Shown here piece after piece: positions 56,708 to 64,000 of a stretch of DNA of 64,000 nt. The translations under genes and the position numbers were made by a program. The DNA is taken from the NCBI GenBank assembly GCA_030685065.1, contig JAUXQH010000095.1:206855-270854 (forward strand), written 5' to 3'. Under the pieces are notes generated by a model. The model worked only from the letters and a program-made list of their open reading frames with translations. It searched no databases and had not been told where the DNA came from. Positions within the stretch are counted from its first letter, which is position 1; each line of letters starts with the position of its first letter. The stretch is from Pseudomonadota bacterium (lineage in GTDB: Bacteria > Myxococcota_A > UBA796 > SXON01).

Positions 56708-57610
56708 CTACTCGTCCAGCGGCTGGCAACCCGCGTCGGGGTTGTCCTTGCAGAACGTGTTCACCTTGCCCTTTCCAGTGCACAAGGCGGCTTCCAGCTC
56801 GGGGAACCACGCCTTGTCCTCGGCGAGCCCGTTCGGGTCGGCGTTGCCGACCTCGTTCGGGATGACGCACTCGGCGGGGCCAGCCTGGTTCGCGCCGTTC
56901 GCGTCGACCCAGGGAAGCTCGGCGCACGGACCGTCGAACGCCATCGTGCCGAAGGCGAGCTTGCTGTCGTCGATGGGGAGCGCGAAGGTCTCGAGGACCG
57001 CCGTGTAGAGGATGCCCTCACGGAGGGAGGTGTCGATGTCGCAGTACTCTACCGTGCCGCGCCCGGCATTCACCGGGGTCACCCCTTGGTAGCCGGCCTG
57101 CACGCACTCGTTGAACGCGAGGTTGTGCTCGACGCCCGAAGGATCGTCATAGACCGCGTTGAAGTCGCCAATCTCGGTGCCGGGAGACCCGGTGTAGTAG
57201 GCGGTGAGCCCCACGGAGAGGTCGAGATCGCCGTCGTCCGTGAACACGTCTTCGTAGTTGTACTGGACCGAGCCCGCCTGGGTGGAGATCTCCTTGTTCC
57301 AGAACATCGCCTCCGGATCGACCACGACGCACACGTCGCGCCCGGTGCCGCGGAACTGGAACGTGGCGCCGCCGTAGATGCCCGGGTTCTCCGAGGCACC
57401 GAGCTGCCCGAAGTGCAGTGCGTCCGGGATGTCGAGCGGAGCGGCCGCCGCGAACTCGTCCGCGTCGATGACGCGCAGCTCGCCGATGTCGTAGACGAAC
57501 GGCGCGTCCGTCAGGACGGGCCGGAAGGCGTCCCGCGTGTTGGAGCAGCCCGACGCGAGGCCAGACAGACCGACGAGCGCACCGAGCGCAAGGATTCCGT
57601 GGATACGCAT
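56708..57610 (-). CDS. Predicted lipoprotein, second of the TonB-receptor operon
   Basis: A 300-residue protein with signal MRIHGILALGALVGLSGLASGC and lipidated Cys22. The mature part is acidic, rich in Asp/Asn and Cys (GRDVCVVVDPEAMF, NECVQAGYQG, CTGKGKVNTFCKDNPDAGC) and looks like an extracellular beta protein. Ends with CQPLDE. No family recognised. It follows the first lipoprotein gene with a gap of a few bases and probably forms a complex with the receptor. Confidence 0.7.
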   Translation of the reverse strand: MRIHGILALGALVGLSGLASGCSNTRDAFRPVLTDAPFVYDIGELRVIDADEFAAAAPLDIPDALHFGQLGASENPGIYGGATFQFRGTGRDVCVVVDPEAMFWNKEISTQAGSVQYNYEDVFTDDGDLDLSVGLTAYYTGSPGTEIGDFNAVYDDPSGVEHNLAFNECVQAGYQGVTPVNAGRGTVEYCDIDTSLREGILYTAVLETFALPIDDSKLAFGTMAFDGPCAELPWVDANGANQAGPAECVIPNEVGNADPNGLAEDKAWFPELEAALCTGKGKVNTFCKDNPDAGCQPLDE

Positions 57611-57615
57611 CACGC

Positions 57616-58467
57616 CTAACCCCCCACGCCGAAGCCGATGTCGAGCCGGACGACCGGCCGATCATCGGGGCTGTTGACCACAGACTCTTCCCCGCCGGTG
57701 GCGACCCAATCACCCGAGTAGATGTACCGGCTCGGGGTGTTGAGCGCGTCGTAGTACACGCGCCCCTCGAAGAACTCGCTGTTGTATTCCTCGAACTCCC
57801 GGCCCGCGCCCTCCTCGCAGGTCGAGAAGTCTCCGTTCGCGGAGGGGTTCGCGGCCACGATCTCGGGGGCGTCCATCCAGCCCCAGATCGTCATGCCCTC
57901 GACGAACACCGTGTGCGGCATCGTGAACGCGGCCTCGAAGTCACCGTCCGCGTTCTCGGAGAACTGGAGATCGCCGAGAAACGCCATCTCGTCGTCGGAG
58001 GTGGCGTAGAAGTGGTCGAAGCAAGCCTGCTGGAACGTGCTCGCGTTCGCCACGTCCTCCCCGCTCTGGTCCTTGACGGGATTTCCCAGGACGGTCCCGA
58101 AGTAGTCCAGGATGTCCTGGTAGTCCGTGAATCGACCCGTCACGACCTTGCATGCGAGCGACTCGTAGCAGGCGAAGTCGTACCGGCCGACCGTGGTGCC
58201 ACCGAACGGGAACGTGTCGCCCGGCGTGTCCGCCGTGACGATGGGGCCCATCGAGGGGTGCGGGTAGCCGAAGCTCACCGAGTCGATGCCGGCGTACGCG
58301 CCAAGGAAGATCGGCCCGATGAAGCGCGCATCCTTGAGCTCGGTGCCGTCGGCCTGCGTACGCGTTGCCGCGGCCGCAGGCACGATGACCGTACCAAAGA
58401 TGTCCTTCTCGGGGAGGGCTTCATTGTAGGCGCAGCCAAGCGCCAGGATCAGAATCGAGGTGCTCAT
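57616..58467 (-). CDS. Predicted lipoprotein, first of the TonB-receptor operon
   Basis: A 283-residue protein starting MSTSILILALGC (Cys12 lipidated). The mature part is acidic and aromatic-rich (SFGYPHPSMGPIVTADTPGDTFPFGGTTVGRYDFACYESLAC...YIYSGDWVATGGEESVV). No family is recognised. Eleven bases separate it from the receptor stop. In SusD-like and BtuG-like systems surface lipoproteins capture substrate for the receptor; that comparison is by gene order only. Confidence 0.7.
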   Translation of the reverse strand: MSTSILILALGCAYNEALPEKDIFGTVIVPAAAATRTQADGTELKDARFIGPIFLGAYAGIDSVSFGYPHPSMGPIVTADTPGDTFPFGGTTVGRYDFACYESLACKVVTGRFTDYQDILDYFGTVLGNPVKDQSGEDVANASTFQQACFDHFYATSDDEMAFLGDLQFSENADGDFEAAFTMPHTVFVEGMTIWGWMDAPEIVAANPSANGDFSTCEEGAGREFEEYNSEFFEGRVYYDALNTPSRYIYSGDWVATGGEESVVNSPDDRPVVRLDIGFGVGG

Positions 58468-58478
58468 GCCGTCCTCCC

Positions 58479-61232
58479 CTAGAACTCGTACTTGGCGCCG
58501 ACTTGAGCCTGGATCGTGTCCTGGCGGTAGCCGATGATGTACCGGTTCTGGGTGTCGATGTAGTATTCGTAGCTGTCAGCGAGGTAGTACGGGTACTGGT
58601 TGTTCGTGAGGTTGTCGATCTGCGCCGTCGCGGACAGCTTGCCCTTGCGGACGGGGATGTCCTGCTCGATGAGGATCGACACGTCCCACGTCGCCCCGGC
58701 GCGGGCATACTCGCCACGGGGCTCCTTGAGGAGGCTGTAGGAGTCGCCACCCGCCGAGAGGCTGTCCGCGCCCGAGTAGTAGAACCGCGAGAGCGGCCCG
58801 CCGGAGTAGAGCTGGCCGCTCATGCCGATGGTGGTCGTCCACGGGTCGATGGGAAGATCCCACGCGGCCTGGACCTTGAGCTGGTGCCGGAAGTCGTACG
58901 GCAGATTGCCGTACCAGAGGTCGAGCTGCGCGGGGTTCGACAACACCGAGGACGTGCCGTTCTGCACGCGGCCCCGGCTCACGACGTAGGAGTAGGTGGC
59001 CGAGAGGAGCCAGCGATCCGCCCAGTTGCGGCGGATGGTCACGTCGGTCTGGTAGAAGTCGCGCAGCGCGATCGAGGGCGTGCGGAGGCGGTAGTACGCG
59101 TCGAGCGTGCCGTCCCCGGAGCCGATGTAGGAGTAGCCGTCCTCGTCGTGAACGAGGTTGGTCTCGTCGAAGTTGTAGATGTTGCGGGTGAACTTTCCGG
59201 TGAAGTCCACGCCTACCGCGATGTCGGTGATGACCTCGCGCTCGGCGCCGAGGCTGAACTCGTCCGAGTGGGGCGCCGTCGTGCCGTCGAGCACGGTGAC
59301 CGAGTTGTCGGTTCCGTAGCTACCCGCGTTGGCGGCCGCGACCGACTCCGAGTTGCCGAAGTACTCGCCCGTCACGACCTTCTGACCGAGGTTCGACTGG
59401 GAGAGGTACGAGGCGACCGACAGGCGGCCCGTGTCGTTGAAGCGCCCGTAGCCGCCGTAGATCTTGGTCTTGGAGTTGGCCCAGGGGTCCCAGACCGCGT
59501 AGGCGCGTGGCCCGAAGAGGCCCACGTCGATGACGGGCACGCCCGCGTCGTTGCGGTGCACGGCGCGGTCGTAGCGAATGCCGTAGCGCACGGTCAGGTT
59601 CTCGACCGGCTTGTACACGTCCTGAATGAAGGCGCCGACGTGGTACCCGGTCGACCGGTAGATCGACGGGCCCGAGGTCTCGATCCAGTAGAAGTTCTTC
59701 AACGTGTCCGGATCGAAGGCGTTCTCGTACATGTCGTAGAAGATCAGGTTGCCGTTGTAGCCCTGGATCTGGTCCCACAACAGGTAGCTGCCGTCGACGC
59801 CGGCCTTCAGATCGTGCTTCCCGAGAAAGTTGACCTGGAGGAGCGAGTACTTGGTCGAGAGCTGGCCGCGGTACCGATCGTCGAAGTAGTACCCGGGGTT
59901 GTTCGCGCTGTCGTACGCGCCGTACAGGCCGACGTGTCCGGGCGTCTCGTAGTCGGTGTAGTTCTCTTCTTCCGTCGGCTCGCAGGGGTGGTAGCCGAGG
60001 GAGCCGTCATGCGTGCAGGGCACACCGGCGGACTCGATGAAGGTCTTCTGGAAGGAGGCCGCCGTCTCGAGGTTGGTCTCGGGATTGATGAACCAGTTCC
60101 ACTTGAGGGACGTGAGGTAGCCGCCCTGCGCCTGGCGAGACTGCGCCTCGGCGTAGATGCGCGTGTCCGACTGGTCGGTGTTGTCGATCGTGGTCGGGTT
60201 CGTCGCGAACTGCACCGTGAAGCGGTGCGCGCTGGAGGGCTGGGCGGTGAGCTTCGAGAAGAAGTAGTGCCCCTCGAAGTCGCGCGGGAGCTGGACGCCC
60301 ACGTTCGCGTACAGGCTGCGCTCGAAGGTGTAGCTGCCGAGGAACCAGATCTTGTCCTTCACGATGGGACCCGACACGACCACGCCCATCGAAGCGGTCT
60401 GCGCGGTCTCGTCGAACCCGGTCGGGGACAGCGGCAGGCCGTCGGTGGTGTAGCGGGCGTCCATCTTCGGACCCCAATCACCGTTGGAGTAGAAGACGTT
60501 CGCCACGACCTCGAGCGAGTTGCCGCCGGACTTCGTCACGACCGACACCACCGCGCCGAGGCTCTCGCCGTACTCCGGGTCGAACCCGCCGGTGATGACC
60601 TCGATCTCTTCGATCGCGTCGAAGTTGAAGTTGAGCGAGAACGTGCCCGTGACCGGGTCGGTGATGTTCGTGCCGTCGAGCATGAACGTGTTCTCGTTCG
60701 TCGCCGCGCCGCCGGACGAGGGGTTGCCGCCGCCGACGACGCCGGCCGTCTGGCCGACCACGTCCTGGTAGCTGCGGCCGCTCGGGATGCGGGAGAGGAA
60801 CTCCTTGCTGAAGGTGTCCCCCTTGCTGGCCTTCTCGGTGTCGACCGTGGGCTTCTTCGCCACGACGGTGAGCTCCTCGGCGCCGACCTTCATCTCCATC
60901 ACGAGCTGGGTCGTGCGGCCGAGGGCGACCTCGATGTTGGTCTTGCGGACCTGGCCGAAGCCCTGCTTCTGGGCCACGGCCTCGTACGTGCCCGGGGCGA
61001 GCTCGACGAAGATGAACCGCCCCTCTTCATCCGCCGTCAGCTGCTGCGCGCCGCCGATGAGCGCGGGAGACGACAGCGTGATGAGCACGCCGGGGATGGA
61101 CAGGTTTCCGTCATCGATCACCTGGCCCTTGATGGTGCCTGAGGTGGCCGACGCGTAGGCCAGGCCCGACAGGGCGAGCAGAGCGCCGAACAGCCCCATC
61201 AAGCGGGGGGTCAGGGTGCGCACAGTCAACAT
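58479..61232 (-). CDS. TonB-dependent receptor with carboxypeptidase-regulatory N-domain
   Basis: A 917-residue outer-membrane receptor. After the signal peptide (LMGLFGALLALSGLAYA) comes a carboxypeptidase-regulatory-like domain (GTIKGQVIDDGNLSIPGVLITLSSP...GTYEAVAQKQGF), a plug (SRIPSGRSYQDVVGQTAGV...NTFMLDGTNITDPVTG...IEEIEVITGGFDPEYGESLGAVVSVVTKSGGN) and a long beta-barrel ending in Phe (QVGAKYEF). The substrate is unknown. The ATG at 61232 is preferred to the ORF-track start at 61331, which lies upstream of the predicted transcription start. First gene of a three-gene operon. Confidence 0.92.
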   Translation of the reverse strand: MLTVRTLTPRLMGLFGALLALSGLAYASATSGTIKGQVIDDGNLSIPGVLITLSSPALIGGAQQLTADEEGRFIFVELAPGTYEAVAQKQGFGQVRKTNIEVALGRTTQLVMEMKVGAEELTVVAKKPTVDTEKASKGDTFSKEFLSRIPSGRSYQDVVGQTAGVVGGGNPSSGGAATNENTFMLDGTNITDPVTGTFSLNFNFDAIEEIEVITGGFDPEYGESLGAVVSVVTKSGGNSLEVVANVFYSNGDWGPKMDARYTTDGLPLSPTGFDETAQTASMGVVVSGPIVKDKIWFLGSYTFERSLYANVGVQLPRDFEGHYFFSKLTAQPSSAHRFTVQFATNPTTIDNTDQSDTRIYAEAQSRQAQGGYLTSLKWNWFINPETNLETAASFQKTFIESAGVPCTHDGSLGYHPCEPTEEENYTDYETPGHVGLYGAYDSANNPGYYFDDRYRGQLSTKYSLLQVNFLGKHDLKAGVDGSYLLWDQIQGYNGNLIFYDMYENAFDPDTLKNFYWIETSGPSIYRSTGYHVGAFIQDVYKPVENLTVRYGIRYDRAVHRNDAGVPVIDVGLFGPRAYAVWDPWANSKTKIYGGYGRFNDTGRLSVASYLSQSNLGQKVVTGEYFGNSESVAAANAGSYGTDNSVTVLDGTTAPHSDEFSLGAEREVITDIAVGVDFTGKFTRNIYNFDETNLVHDEDGYSYIGSGDGTLDAYYRLRTPSIALRDFYQTDVTIRRNWADRWLLSATYSYVVSRGRVQNGTSSVLSNPAQLDLWYGNLPYDFRHQLKVQAAWDLPIDPWTTTIGMSGQLYSGGPLSRFYYSGADSLSAGGDSYSLLKEPRGEYARAGATWDVSILIEQDIPVRKGKLSATAQIDNLTNNQYPYYLADSYEYYIDTQNRYIIGYRQDTIQAQVGAKYEF

Positions 61233-61302
61233 TCGCGGGATCCTCGCGGGGGTGGCGCTCCGGGCGGCGGTGCCTGGGGACAGCCAGTCTGACGAACGGG
61301 AA

Positions 61303-61331
61303 GGAATAGTTGAGCCGGAGCAGGAAGTCAA
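61303..61331 (-). promoter_or_regulatory. Sigma-70-type promoter of the TonB-receptor operon
   Basis: Leftward TTGACT (61331-61326), 17 bases, TATTCC (61308-61303). Expected start near 61296, giving a leader of about 64 bases before the ATG at 61232. Confidence 0.65.
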
Positions 61332-61416
61332 CCGGATGGATCCGGTGGGCTCGCATCAACGCTTGTCGCGCGCCCCTTTCGCCCGCGTGCACCGGCTCCG
61401 GTCGCCGCCCTGCATC

Positions 61417-61446
61417 TTGACGGGGGTAGGCGCGATCGGCTACCGT
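61417..61446 (+). promoter_or_regulatory. Possible promoter for the exported protein/metalloprotease pair
   Basis: TTGACG (61417-61422), 18 bases, TACCGT (61441-61446); the -35 is good and the -10 weak. The leader would be about 27 bases and include AGAGG before the ATG at 61480. Confidence 0.45.
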
Positions 61447-61479
61447 GCGGCGCTACTGCCCTGGGAACAGAGGTTGACC

Positions 61480-62121
61480 ATGCCCCTTCTTGTCCGCCTC
61501 GCGCTCGCCGCGATGCTCACCGTCTCCGTAGTCGGCGTGGCGCCGGCCTCCGCGACCTCGGTCGCGCCGATGACCCTTGACCAGATGACCGACGCGTCCG
61601 ACCTCGTCGTCCGCGGCACGGTCGAGTCCGTTTGGGTCGAGGAAGACGCGAAGGGCGTCATCTGGACCCGCGCCCTCGTCCGCGTGGACGAGGGGATGAA
61701 GGGCAACGCCGATCCGGGCGACTACGTGACCGTCGAGGCCGCAGGCGGCACGATCGGCACGAAGGCGTCGATCGTGGCGGGCTCCGCCCGGTACAGCGTC
61801 GGGGAAGAAACGTTGCTCTTCCTCTCTGACAAGCCCAGCAAGGGCGTGTACGGCACCATCGGGATGGGCGTCGGCAAGTTCACGGTGCGGCCGAGCCCGA
61901 TCGACGGCACGCCGCTCCTCGTTCGGTTCATGCTCTCGCAGGACAAGGCGTACGACGCCCGCTTCCTCCCCGTCCCGCCAATCGACCAGCAGGTCACCCT
62001 CGCCTCGGTCGAGACCAGCGTACGCGCTCGGGCCGCCCTCGGATGGGACGGCAAGTCGATCCCCGGCATCAGTGACGCCCAGCTCCGCACGATCAACCGT
62101 CTCCAGCCGGGAGTGCGCTGA
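61480..62121 (+). CDS. Exported protein encoded next to a matrixin-like protease
   Basis: A 213-residue protein with signal peptide MPLLVRLALAAMLTVSVVGVAPASA; the ATG at 61480 has AGAGG six bases upstream. The domain TLDQMTDASDLVVRGTVESVWVEED...VTVEAAGGTIGTKASIVAGSARYSVGEETLLFLSD reads like a small OB or beta-barrel fold seen in exported proteins of this group. No named family. Its stop overlaps the protease start by one base, so the two are made together; it could assist or inhibit the protease. Confidence 0.7.
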   Translation: MPLLVRLALAAMLTVSVVGVAPASATSVAPMTLDQMTDASDLVVRGTVESVWVEEDAKGVIWTRALVRVDEGMKGNADPGDYVTVEAAGGTIGTKASIVAGSARYSVGEETLLFLSDKPSKGVYGTIGMGVGKFTVRPSPIDGTPLLVRFMLSQDKAYDARFLPVPPIDQQVTLASVETSVRARAALGWDGKSIPGISDAQLRTINRLQPGVR

Positions 62122-63464
62122 TGATTACCCTTCTTCTGCTCGCTCTCCCCTCGGCGCACGCCTGGGAGCACCTCGGTGGCGCCTGGGCCGAGAACGACTT
62201 TCCTCTCCAGTGGTACACCGGCCAGGCCCTCGAGGAGGACAGCCTCGCCGAAGGGTACGGCCGCGAGGTCATCGAGCTCTCCTGGGACAACTGGTACGAC
62301 GCCGAGTGCGCCGCCATCAGCCATGCGTACCAGGGGGACGACGCGTTCCAGTCCACGCGTAATTCCTCCGATGGCGTCATCACGTTCCACTGGGACGACC
62401 CGGGGGACGAGCTGGAGCCCGGCGTGCTCGGCGTCACCTTCTCCCAGACCGAGAACGTGATCGTGAAGGAGATCGGCGGGAAGATCTACCGGCACCTCAC
62501 GGACGCCGACATCGTCTTCAACGACAGCGTCGACTTCGGCTCGGTCGAAGACATCGAGCAGGATTGCGCTGGGCAGACCTCGATCGAGGGCGTCGCGACG
62601 CACGAGATCGGGCACCTCTATGGCCTCGAGCACTCCTGTCAGGACGGCGATCCGTGCACGGACATCGACCTGCAGGACGCCACCATGTTCTGGTCCGTCG
62701 GCTCCTGCGACACGACGCAGGCCGACATCAACGCCGACGACATCCTCTCGATCACCACGCTCTACGGGAGCTCGGCGTTCTTCGAGGCCACCACCGACCG
62801 CATCGGCGCGAACCCGCTCGCGGTCGGCTTCGAGATCGTGAGCGACTCCGAGGTCATCGGGGTCAACTGGTCCTTCGGCGACGGCGAGACCAGCACCGAG
62901 CTGGCCCCGACGCACTCCTACCTCTCGGCTGGGCAGTTCACGGTCGAGGCCGTGATCGATCTCGAGGATCCCGTCTGCGGGACGAGCCAGTACACCTACG
63001 ACCAGCTCGGCTTCGTGCTCGCGTGTGACGCCCCGCGCCCCACCGACGGCACGGACGGCTTCTTCACGATCGGCCACTCCGACGGCCTCACCTACAGCAC
63101 GGTCAACCACACCGACGTGTCGGTGTACGGCTGTGTCGACACCATCGTGTGGGAGATCTACACGGGTACGAGCGCCGCGGACATCAAGCCGGAGAACCTG
63201 GTCGACCTCGACGGGGACGGCGACACCGACACCCTCGGCGCCTGGTCGCCGGACATCACGTTTCCCGCCGCCGGGAACTACGTCGTGATGATGAACATCG
63301 GCGGCCCCGGCGGGCTCAAGGGCAGCTTCCTCGCCGTGACGGTCGAGGATCGCGCCGCCGAGGGCGGCGGTGGTGGCTGCGACACGGGCGGCTCCACGGG
63401 CGGCTTCGGCCTCATCGGCGGCCTGCTCGCAGCGGTGGCCGGCGTTCGTCGTCGTCGGGCGTAG
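62121..63464 (+). CDS. Matrixin-like metalloprotease with PKD-type domain and anchor
   Basis: A 447-residue exported protein. Signal peptide MITLLLLALPSAHA; metzincin zinc site THEIGHLYGLEHS (HExxHxxGxxH); a PKD-like domain (INWSFGDG-type: VNWSFGDGETSTELAPTHSYLSAGQFTV); a second beta domain; and the end GGGGGCDTGGSTGGFGLIGGLLAAVAGVRRRRA, a MYXO-CTERM-like anchor. All three zinc histidines and the catalytic Glu are present, so it should be active at the cell surface. The substrate is unknown. Confidence 0.88.
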   Translation: MITLLLLALPSAHAWEHLGGAWAENDFPLQWYTGQALEEDSLAEGYGREVIELSWDNWYDAECAAISHAYQGDDAFQSTRNSSDGVITFHWDDPGDELEPGVLGVTFSQTENVIVKEIGGKIYRHLTDADIVFNDSVDFGSVEDIEQDCAGQTSIEGVATHEIGHLYGLEHSCQDGDPCTDIDLQDATMFWSVGSCDTTQADINADDILSITTLYGSSAFFEATTDRIGANPLAVGFEIVSDSEVIGVNWSFGDGETSTELAPTHSYLSAGQFTVEAVIDLEDPVCGTSQYTYDQLGFVLACDAPRPTDGTDGFFTIGHSDGLTYSTVNHTDVSVYGCVDTIVWEIYTGTSAADIKPENLVDLDGDGDTDTLGAWSPDITFPAAGNYVVMMNIGGPGGLKGSFLAVTVEDRAAEGGGGGCDTGGSTGGFGLIGGLLAAVAGVRRRRA

Positions 63465-63479
63465 CGCCAAGGCATCCCG

Positions 63480-64000
63480 ATGTTCCTGGGTGGGGTCACC
63501 GTTGCGCTGATTGGCGGGGCGCTGGCCCAGCAGTCGGCTGCGGCGGGGATCGGGCTCGCGGACCAGCGGTTCGCCGAGCTGGCGGTCGGCCGCCCGGAAG
63601 CTCCGTCGGCGGCGGGCACGTCGGCCTCTCTCGCGGAGGACGCGGTCGCCGTGCTGGGGCCGTTCCGGCTCGTCGGGGTCGTGGGCGGGGTGCGCGCCTA
63701 TGAGGCGCCGATCCCCGTGCGCCCGCGCGCCCTCTTTTTCGACTCGCCGCCCCAGGGAATGAGGCTCGTGCGCGGCACCGCGCCGCTGCGTTTCGCGGGG
63801 GACGCGGAGGACGCGGAGCTCCCGGGCACCTGGGACTTCAGCGCAGACGCGCTGACCGTGCGCATCCGCGGCGATGCCCCGGCGCCCGCTCCCGGCGAAT
63901 TCTTCCTCACCTACCCCGCGGCGCGCGACCGGGAAGATGCCTTGTGGCGCGCGCGGGACGAGGCCCCCGCGGGCCTCGAGGGGGACACCGCGTTCGTCGT
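63480..64000 (+). CDS. Exported protein, 3' end outside window
   Basis: An open frame from the ATG at 63480 to the window edge (173 codons), absent from the ORF track because it has no stop here. It starts MFLGGVTVALIGGALAQQSAAAG, a likely signal peptide, followed by a beta-rich segment (FRLVGVVGGVRAYEAPIPVRPRALFFDSPP) and FLTYPAARDREDALWRARDE. The last part is faintly like the N-terminal domain of myxobacterial sulfatases, too weak for a call. It starts 15 bases after the protease gene. Confidence 0.6.
   Translation, partial: MFLGGVTVALIGGALAQQSAAAGIGLADQRFAELAVGRPEAPSAAGTSASLAEDAVAVLGPFRLVGVVGGVRAYEAPIPVRPRALFFDSPPQGMRLVRGTAPLRFAGDAEDAELPGTWDFSADALTVRIRGDAPAPAPGEFFLTYPAARDREDALWRARDEAPAGLEGDTAFV

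Noticed and set aside
58503-61142. 879-residue plus-strand ORF
   Set aside because: Antisense to the TonB-dependent receptor; Val/Arg/Asp-rich mirror of its codons.

Overview
The window is very GC-rich, tightly packed bacterial chromosome with little mobile DNA. It most resembles an uncultured or environmental Myxococcota (former Deltaproteobacteria). The pointers are: secreted proteins ending in a Cys/Gly-rich stretch, a hydrophobic helix and an Arg cluster (MYXO-CTERM-like); a MopE-type Asp/Cys repeat protein; many short lipoproteins with minimal signal peptides; a TonB-dependent receptor with a carboxypeptidase-regulatory N-domain; a PilT ATPase; a double-FHA sigma-54 activator; and a pseudokinase/PP2C protein. 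This placement is inference from gene content; no rRNA is present.

Layout. 1-3.3 kb: 3' end of an exported esterase, an ECF sigma/anti-sigma/Spy-like operon and a lipoprotein, leftward. 3.4-8.8 kb: a full ISC iron-sulfur operon (MerR-type regulator, iscS, iscU, iscA, hscB, hscA, fdx), leftward, with a strong promoter and an overlapping dyad at its head. 9-15.2 kb: an exported protein, a hydrolase, and two related beta-propeller-lipoprotein + M23-peptidase pairs facing each other. 15.3-19.3 kb: an asparagine-synthetase-like protein without its glutaminase cysteine, pilT, a ThiS-like protein and two small exported proteins. 19.3-23.2 kb: a leftward information-processing cluster, tadA - tRNA-Ser(CGA) - tRNA-Ser(GGA) - 4.5S RNA - dnaX - separate tau-like ORF - ybaB - recR. 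23.3-28.5 kb: a DUF1858 protein, a hydrolase-like protein, a second ECF/anti-sigma pair, a pentapeptide-repeat protein, an ATP-grasp enzyme and a Uma2-family protein. 28.5-29.0 kb: a noncoding stretch crowded with perfect hairpins. 29.0-38.3 kb: a Ycf46-like AAA ATPase, gpsA, then the RDD/SpoIIM/membrane protein/DUF4129/DUF4350/MoxR/DUF58 operon.

38.4-46.4 kb: a class II aldolase-like protein, a lipoyl-less E2-type acyltransferase, an anchored zinc protease, a PLP deaminase/desulfhydrase, a TolC-family protein, a sterol-desaturase pseudogene, a lipoprotein hydrolase and lgt. 46.5-53.7 kb: radC with a candidate sigma-54 promoter, the FHA activator, a lipoprotein pair, tgt, the pseudokinase-PP2C protein and a cysteine-less redoxin. 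53.8-64.0 kb: a CCA/poly(A)-type nucleotidyltransferase, a large exported protein, a leftward TonB-receptor + two-lipoprotein operon, and a rightward exported protein + matrixin-like protease + partial exported protein.

Gene starts were adjusted from the ORF track where Shine-Dalgarno sequences, overlaps or family N-termini argued for it. Function calls rest on motifs read by eye; no database search was possible.
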